Positions 57,981-64,000 of a stretch of 64,000 nucleotides of DNA are shown here, piece after piece (positions within the stretch are counted from its first letter, which is position 1; every line of letters starts with the position of its first letter). A model generated the notes under the pieces. It was not told where the DNA came from. It saw nothing but the letters and a program-made list of their open reading frames with translations, and made no database searches. Where the stretch lies: contig NC_077229.1 in NCBI RefSeq assembly GCF_027887165.1, forward strand, positions 112,667,520-112,731,519, in the 5' to 3' direction. This stretch comes from Monodelphis domestica. Taxonomy: Eukaryota; Chordata; Mammalia; Didelphimorphia; Didelphidae. The translations under genes were made by a program, and so were the position numbers.

Positions 57981-58199
57981 TTCCTGGTCTTTGTACTTCT
58001 CTTTAGTCTTGAAACTGCAGCTTGGGGCTCTAGTTTTCTGTTGAATATCCGTCCTCTTAGTGAACATACTTGAAGGGGATGTTTGATTTCATTTAATCAA
58101 AGTTTCTTATTTTATGAATGAGAAAACGAAGTCCCAGAATGTTTCCATCCATCCATCCATTTATGTCGGATTCATAGTATTTGAGAGCTGTAAATCAAT

Positions 58200-58285
58200 A
58201 ATAATAAATGTTTATTAAGTGCCTACTATGTTCCAGGCACAAAAAGAGACGAAAGGCGGTCCCTGCCTGCAAGGACTTCACAAGG
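58200..58285 (-). repeat. L2 3' end
   Basis: 'aaatgtttattaagtgcc', 'actatgttccaggcac' and 'ggtccctgcctgcaagg'; marks the downstream edge of the CpG-island neighbourhood. Confidence 0.65.
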
Positions 58286-59054
58286 ATCTGAGTGGCATCT
58301 AGGTCTCACCGAATCCCCACAGTAACCCATTCAACGTTTGACAAGCCTCTACTTAAACAAAAAGGAAGCCCTACCATCTCTTGAGCCAACTCAAATGGAA
58401 TCCCTTTTAGATGGTTCCACTAGTTAGGACGTCTCTTCCCGAACTCAAGCCTAAATATGCCTTTTTTTTGCAATTTCTATCCATTCATTGCTCTTGATTT
58501 CTGCCTTCTCCATCAGACAGAAAAAAACACAATTCCTTCTCTACCAGACACCCATTCAAATGCTGGACGATAGCTAGTGTGTTTCCTTGAGTCTTCTTTT
58601 CTCCAGGATAAATATCAATCAATAAGTATTTATTAAGCATCTCCAATATGTCAGATATTTGAACTCTGAAGTGAGAATACAAATTAGAGGGAGAAGTTCC
58701 TATTTGAAAGGAGCTTACAAGTATCTATCAAAGCATATAGAATAAAAATATAAAGAGAAGAAATTTAAAATAAATATTTTTGAAAAGTTACTTTGAAAGG
58801 TAGGGCATTTTACATTTCATGTAAAAAGTTGGTCCCTGAGCTGTCTCTTGAGGAGAGTGTCTATGAAGCAGAGGTTAAGGAGGGAGTACATTCCAGGCAA
58901 AGAGATTAGTCCTATTGAAATGGTACAGAGATAGGAGATGTAGTGTCCTCTGTGAGGATCAGATAAAAAAAAACCAGTTTGGTTGGGCTACAGAATGCAA
59001 GAGAGGGAGTAATATCACAAAGATTTTGGAAAGATAGGTGAGGAAAAGTTGTGA

Positions 59055-59335
59055 CAGATTTTTTTTAAAAGCATTTCCCCATAGTAAATCTTTAAAAAGT
59101 TAATTTTAATTATGAAATTTCTTCCATCCCCCTTCCCCATTGAGAAGGCAAGAAATATGATACTCAAACATAGGAAATCATGCAAAACATTTGCGCATTA
59201 GCCACCCATGGGGTAGGGGTTGGGGAAAGCAGAAAAAAAAAGGAAAAAATATGCTTCACTGTACTCAGAGAGTATTAGATCTCTCTGGAGATGAATAGCA
59301 TTTTTCATAATGAGTTCTTTGAAATTGTGACAGAG
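59055..59335 (-). mobile_element. L1 3' UTR fragment within L2
   Basis: 'tttccccatagtaaatc', 'ttccccattgagaaggc' and 'catgcaaaacatttgcg' resemble other antisense L1 3' UTR pieces. L2 order resumes at about 59336. Confidence 0.5.
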
Positions 59336-60299
59336 TTAATTCCAATGAAGGGATTATATTTTATTCTAGAGGCCATGGAAAACCACCAGAGTTTGTGGAG
59401 AAGAATGACTGGGCCAAATTTATGCTTTAGGTGTCAGTAGAATGAAAGATTAATTGAAATGGGGAGAGACTTAAGGATTGGTGAGATTAGGAGGTCATTG
59501 CAACAATAATTGAGGTGAGAGGTGATAGGCCTGAATTAAAGTGGTGTGAGTAGATAGAAGGGATGAATGTAAAAGGTGTTTGGGGGTCAGGGAAGGGGAG
59601 GTAGGTACAGCAAGATTTGGCAATAGAAATGGGGAAATTTGGAAGAGGAGTGGGTTTTGATGGGAAGGGTAATGAATTCTGTTGAGGTTGAGATTTCTCT
59701 GAGATAATCAGTTTGAAATATCCAATAGGTAATTGATGATGTAGGATGGAAGCTTAGGAGACAGACTAGGGATGAATATATAGATCAGTGTCAGACATGA
59801 TAAAATTGAATTCATGAGAACTGATTAGGTGTAGAAAGAGAGGATTAGAGGGCCTGGGACAAAGCCCTGGAAAATATCCACAGTTAGAGGGAATGATTTG
59901 GATGATGAAACTGCAAAGAAGAATTGAGATAAGGAGGTTAGATGGGTAGGAGGAAATGCAGAATATGGGGGTAGTGTCAGGAGACTCCAAAGAAGAGAGA
60001 GTATTCAAGAGAGGATGGTCATTAGTGTCAAATATAGTAGATAAGTTGAGAAAGATAAAGACATAAGAAAATTATCTGATTTGACAATTAAGAAATCATT
60101 TGCAACTTTCTATAGAGTGGTTTTATTTGAGTAATTGAGTGAAAGTCATATTGCAAAGGATAGAAAAATGAGAGGAGAGGAAGTAGAGGCAGTAAAAATA
60201 ATTACCTTTTCAAAGAATTTGACAGATAATTGATAAGAGCATCTAGTGTAATTATTTTGAAGGTTAAATGAGGAAGATGGGCATATTTGAAAGCAGTAG

Positions 60300-60520
60300 A
60301 GAGGAGGCAGCTGGGTGGCTAAGTGGATTGAGAGCCAGGCCTAGAGACAGGAGGTCCTAGGTTCCAATCTGGCCTCAAATACTTTCTAGCTGTGTGACCC
60401 TGGGCAAGTCACTTAACCCCCATTTCCTAGCCCTTACCACTCTTCTGCCTTGGAACCAATACACAGAATTGATTCTAAGATGGAAGGTAAGGGTTAGAAA
60501 AAGAAGAAGAAGAAAGTAAT
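60300..60520 (+). mobile_element. Marsupial tRNA-derived SINE
   Basis: GAGGCAGCTGGGTGGC head to GGAAGGTAAGGGTTAG and an AAGAAG-type tail. Flanking AGTAGAGAG and AGTAATAGAGA suggest a target duplication. Confidence 0.9.
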
Positions 60521-60733
60521 AGAGAAAGAGTCAATGGTTAGGGGAATTTGAAGATTTAAAGGGGGAACAATCTGCTGAAGAAGATGGAAGGGTCTGGGAC
60601 CAGATGCATGTGAAGAGTTACTTTATTGTCAGAGATTAAAGAAAAGAAGGAGAGAGCTCAATTTTCAACTCTATGGGACACCTAAGGTTAAAGGGCATGA
60701 CCTAGATGGGAATCCTGTAACGGAGACTGAGAG

Positions 60734-60925
60734 GGGCAACTAGGTAGCAGGGAGGATAGAGCACCAGGCCTAGAGTATGTGTGGTAAACCTGCCTTCAAA
60801 TCTGGCCTCAGATACTTCTTAGCCATGTGACCCTGAGAATTGCCTAGCCCTTACTTCTATTTGTACCTTGGAACCAAAACTTAGTATCAATTCTAAGATG
60901 GAAGGTTAGGAATTAAAAAAAATTA
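60734..60925 (+). mobile_element. Marsupial tRNA-derived SINE, diverged
   Basis: GGGGCAACTAGGTAGC head with 'accaggcctagagtatg', core 'caaatctggcctcagatac', tail 'gatggaaggttagg'. Confidence 0.85.
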
Positions 60926-61044
60926 AAAGGACATGAGAAGTATCCTTTGTGGGTATCAATGACTCAAGCTTCTTCATCCTAGTTGCCCTCCTATGAATAT
61001 TCTCTAGTTTTTCAATGTTCTTTTTATTTTATTATTTATTTACT

Positions 61045-62017
61045 TAAATTTTAAAGCTCTTACCTTTTGTCTTAGTATCAATTCTAAGACTGATGAGTGG
61101 CAAGGGTTAGGCAACAAGGATTGTAAAAAAGAATTCTTTAATTTATTTAACGGGGGACCTGGAGGTCCTCTTACGCATAGAGATGTGTAGGGATTAACCA
61201 GCCCAGAGTAACAGGAAGTAGACACCATAGAGACAGGAAGGAGGAACCCTAGAGACGGAAAGGGAGGTAGGAAAAGTTGTTGACAGTTGGGAGTCAGTTA
61301 CTGACAATTGGGGCTAGCAGTTTCAGGGAAGTTGGCCTCTGGGAATGTGTTGGGTTGGTGGTTGGCATTTAATTGCTGGAATATAAAGGCAGGCCTGAGT
61401 CTACTGAGAGGGCTTTTTGGCTTTAGCCTTTAGAGGTTTTTTTCTTTCTTGAACTTTTTGGAAGGTGGCTAGTCTTTGTTGATAGACCTAATTGGGGCAG
61501 GATTAAACACTGATTGGGTGGGTTTTGATTGGGCTGAATTGGGTTGGAACTTTGTGATGGCTGTTATTAGCAGTAGTTATAGACAGTTATAGTTAAATAT
61601 AGGTTTAGGTAGTAATTATAGGTAGTTATAGGGTAATTTGTGTAGACATTAGGAAATTTTCGTTCTCTACCTCCTTCCTATATTTTTCTTCTTTACTATA
61701 TCCATTTTATTATATTGTTTTACTATCTCTATTTTAATTAAACTAAATTGTTAATTGTTAAGAGCTGCTAGAAGTTTTCTTTTCTCTGGCATAAAAGGAT
61801 AATACTAATTTACTCCTTTACTTTATTTTCATTAAAAGTAGAATTGTTAAAAGCTGTTTGCTTATTTTGTCAAAACTCCCAATTTAACCCTTTCAGGATT
61901 AAGCAATTTGCCAAGGATCACACATCTAGGAAATGTTTGAGGTACATTTGAACTCAGAACCTCCTGACTCCAGGTCTGGTGCTGTATCTATTGTGCTATC
62001 TATCTAGCTGCCCCCTC
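61045..62017 (-). mobile_element. SINE split by a solo LTR
   Basis: 'aaagctcttaccttttgtc' to 'gggttaggcaacaaggat' (61121), then from 61896 'ggattaagcaatttgcc', 'aactcagaacctcctgac', ending 'tatctagctgcccc'. Continuous once the LTR is removed. Confidence 0.85.
61122..61895 (+). mobile_element. Solo LTR with exact 4-bp target duplication
   Basis: 774 bp, TGTAAAAAAG...CCCTTTCA, flanked by GGAT at 61118-61121 and 61896-61899, inside a SINE. It is the intact relative of the split LTR at 1.4-5.3 kb. Contains repeated GACAGGAAGGAGGAACC-like purine blocks (ETS-type GGAA) near 61235, ATATAAAGG near 61381 as a TATA candidate, and short (TAGTTATAGG)-like direct repeats at 61570-61645. No internal retroviral sequence remains, as expected after LTR-LTR recombination. 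Confidence 0.85.
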
Positions 62018-62053
62018 AATGTTCTTTTAAAATTGTGGTTTCAAGGGAGGAGT

Positions 62054-62805
62054 TGTAAGGGGTAAAATTAGTGGTTATTGACTGAATATATTATACTAGT
62101 GGTCGCCAGGGATTAATTCAATCCCAATAAAACACTCAAGTCAGTTTTGGATTTTTATGATGGTTTAATTATAATAGAGGGAAGAAGAGGAAGAAGAGAG
62201 AGAAAGGGGTATAAGTTTTCTCCGGCCTAGCTTAAACCAAGGGAAGTTCAGAGAACTCAGCCATGAGGCCTCCTCAGAAGATTAAAACTAGCTTGGCTTC
62301 TAGCCACAAGGTCTACTCCAAGATGAGGGGCCTCCTAAGAGGATAGTGCTTTAGGAGGTAAAGGAAAGGAGGAAAGGAGGAATCACTCACCAAGGTCCTC
62401 AGGGAAGATGCCTCAGCTTACCCATGCTACAGAGCTTCTCCCAGTCACCTCACTGGCAAGCTGCAAACCCCAAACCGCAAAGACGCCCAGCATGCTGCCA
62501 TGAGCAACATGAGCCAGAGAGAGAGAGAGCCACATCTCTATGAGAGAGCCCTGAGAGAGGAAGTGATGTGAAATATATAGACTGCTCTTTACATCACTTC
62601 CTGTGTCTCACATGTACCAATGGTAGCTTAAGCTTGATTTAGGACAGCTCAGGGGGTCTGTCAGTTGTTTCTGATTTGTCACTTGCTAGCACATGTCTGT
62701 CATAGGCCATCTTCCTCAACACTTAATCCTTAAGGATGGATGTATACATTCCTGGTTGCTAGTATTTAAAAGACTTATCAGGATAGAGAAAATCTAAAAT
62801 TCACA
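62054..62805 (-). mobile_element. 3' LTR (type B) of a provirus extending past the window
   Basis: On the minus strand it starts TGTGAATTTT, directly after a polypurine tract, and ends CCCCTTACA, 752 bp. Shares blocks with the LTRs at 20 and 26 kb (GGCGACC end, GTACCAATGGTAGC region). The 5' LTR would lie beyond 64000. Confidence 0.7.
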
Positions 62806-64000
62806 ATCCCCCTGATGATGATTGGGGGACTAGTCTCCCCAACTGATCACTAAGCATAATCATTCTGCACTTCTATATTTTCTAACTGCAGGTGCACACA
62901 AAATTTTCCCTTCTAAGAGGAAACGACAATAGTTAGAGAGAAGAGGGGAATAAAAAAGAGAAAAACAGCAAAACCAGTTTGCTGGGCCCATTGACAAAAA
63001 CCAATTAGGAGGGAAGTTCCCTTTTGGCATAAGAGTAAGCATTTAAATAAAATGTTCAATCAACCTTCAGTTTAAACTACCACACCCAAAGTTCATTCTG
63101 TATCTTCTTGATGTAGTGTAGGTTTTCTGGCATCTTGCTGCAACAGTTCATTCTCTGGATTTAGGAGTTAGCAAGCTCCTTTCCTTGAAGATCTTTCTTG
63201 AACAAAATTTTAAATTTTAGATTTTTTATTAAAATACAATCCCCCACCCCTTGAAGTGCGTGTTAGGAAACCCCAGTTCAGCTCAGGATACATGGTTGAG
63301 TTATGGGGGTGTATGAGTCAATTATTAAAAGAAGAGAAAAAAATAAAGAAAAAATGGAAGGAAGTTAAACTTTTGGGAGAAAGGAAAAAAATTCAAAATC
63401 AGAATCAAAATATCAATATATACATATGTATATATATAAAATGTTGAGTAAACAAGAATAAATTCATAATAGGCCATTGTATTAGGTCCAATAAATTTCT
63501 AAAGGCCCTTGTATTAGGGTCCAATTAAAGTAATTTCTATCCCACAACTCTGTAGGACAGAATGCAATAATATTTCACTTACCCATTAGTAGCCAAGACT
63601 ACAGGAAGTTGCCATACTATAAAAGAGAAAAAGTACTAGATTTTTTGTGCATGATATGGAAGTGTCATTTCCTGCTTTGATTTTACATTCATTCTCAGGG
63701 ATAGGGGAACCAGGATGATAGCCAAACTTTGTTACACGTCTGGGAGTATTTCACAAAGAGTATGGATACAAGGAAGTCCTACGTCTTAACATATGTCAAG
63801 TGTCGCAACCTTGAGTCTTACACTAGGTTGAAGTCCTTTTGTAATGGCTTAGAAGTGCATCAATCCTACCTGGATTGGTTTCTTCCTTTTTGACCTGTGT
63901 GCTCTTTTTGTCATTATTCTGTTTAAGTCTGTGCTTCTATGACACTGTATTAGATGAAGTCTGAGCTCCTTTTTGATCCCATTTCCTAGAATCAGACACA
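62806..64000 (-). mobile_element. Provirus internal sequence, non-coding, runs off window
   Basis: Aligns along its length, same orientation, to 1908-2980 of the nested provirus: 'gacaaaaaccaatt' with 'gacaaaaagccaattt', 'cccaaagttcattctg' with 'cccaaagttcactctgg', 'agggtccaattaaag' with 'agggtccaattaaaa', 'actataaaagagaaaa' with 'actataaaagacagaaa'. No frame above 65 codons, so the 3' part of this internal region is degraded or non-coding. Confidence 0.7.
62807..62813 (-). promoter_or_regulatory. Polypurine tract
   Basis: AGGGGGA on the minus strand, one base before the LTR's TG context; same place as AGGGGAGATA at 1908-1917. Confidence 0.5.

Larger units (their letters stand above)
58590..60730 (-). 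repeat. Long L2 LINE, split by an L1 piece and a SINE
   Basis: Antisense L2 from its terminus ('caataagtatttattaagc') through 'gagtacattccaggcaaag', 'agaatgactgggccaaa', 'gaggtcattgcaacaataattg', 'gggaagggtaatgaattc', 'gggacaaagccctgg', to 'gtaacggagactgag' near 60730. About 2 kb of L2 order without an intact frame. Confidence 0.7.

Overview
The window reads as non-coding nuclear DNA of a marsupial mammal. The strongest sign is about 20 copies, on both strands, of one marsupial-type SINE (head GGGGCAGCTGGGTGGC, tail GGAAGGTAAGGGTTT then poly-A). Alongside it are L1 3' ends, old L2, L3/CR1 and MIR copies, RTE-type SINEs, and several endogenous-retrovirus-like LTRs with 4-bp target duplications. 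I assigned repeats by reading and from remembered family consensus; no database was searched. I see no complete protein-coding gene, tRNA or rRNA gene, CRISPR array or prokaryotic feature.

Layout. 0-0.8 kb: minus-strand L1 5' UTR and ORF1 start. 1.4-5.3 kb: an LTR split by a second, short-LTR provirus. 6.9-7.7 kb: a 750-bp CT/GTCTCT tract. 7.8-10.5 kb: an L1 5' UTR, an L1 3' end, and an inverted duplication of a SINE with its flank. 13.4 kb: one candidate coding exon. 17-29 kb: dense nesting of L1, SINEs and four LTRs, ending in an inverted/sense L1 pair. 29-43 kb: mostly L2 and SINEs, plus a decayed Ty3/gypsy pol fragment at 36.3-37.0 kb. 43.6 kb: a compact CpG-rich block. 44-57 kb: L2, MIR, L1 remnants and LTRs with some repeat-poor stretches. 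57.3-58.0 kb: a CpG island with promoter motifs, the best functional candidate. 58-61 kb: a long minus-strand L2. 61.1-61.9 kb: a solo LTR inside a SINE. 62.05-64 kb: the 3' LTR and internal sequence of a second provirus, running off the window.

The most informative relationships are between repeats. The internal sequence beside the LTR at 62 kb matches that of the nested provirus at 1.9-2.9 kb, although their LTRs look unrelated. The solo LTR at 61 kb is the intact counterpart of the split LTR at 1.4-5.3 kb and shows where the nested element entered. Three LTRs of a third type share a CCAAT module, and one of these also carries a module of the 61-kb LTR. If a host gene is here, its likeliest traces are the CpG island at 57.3-58.0 kb and the exon-like block at 13.4 kb; nothing in the sequence links the two.
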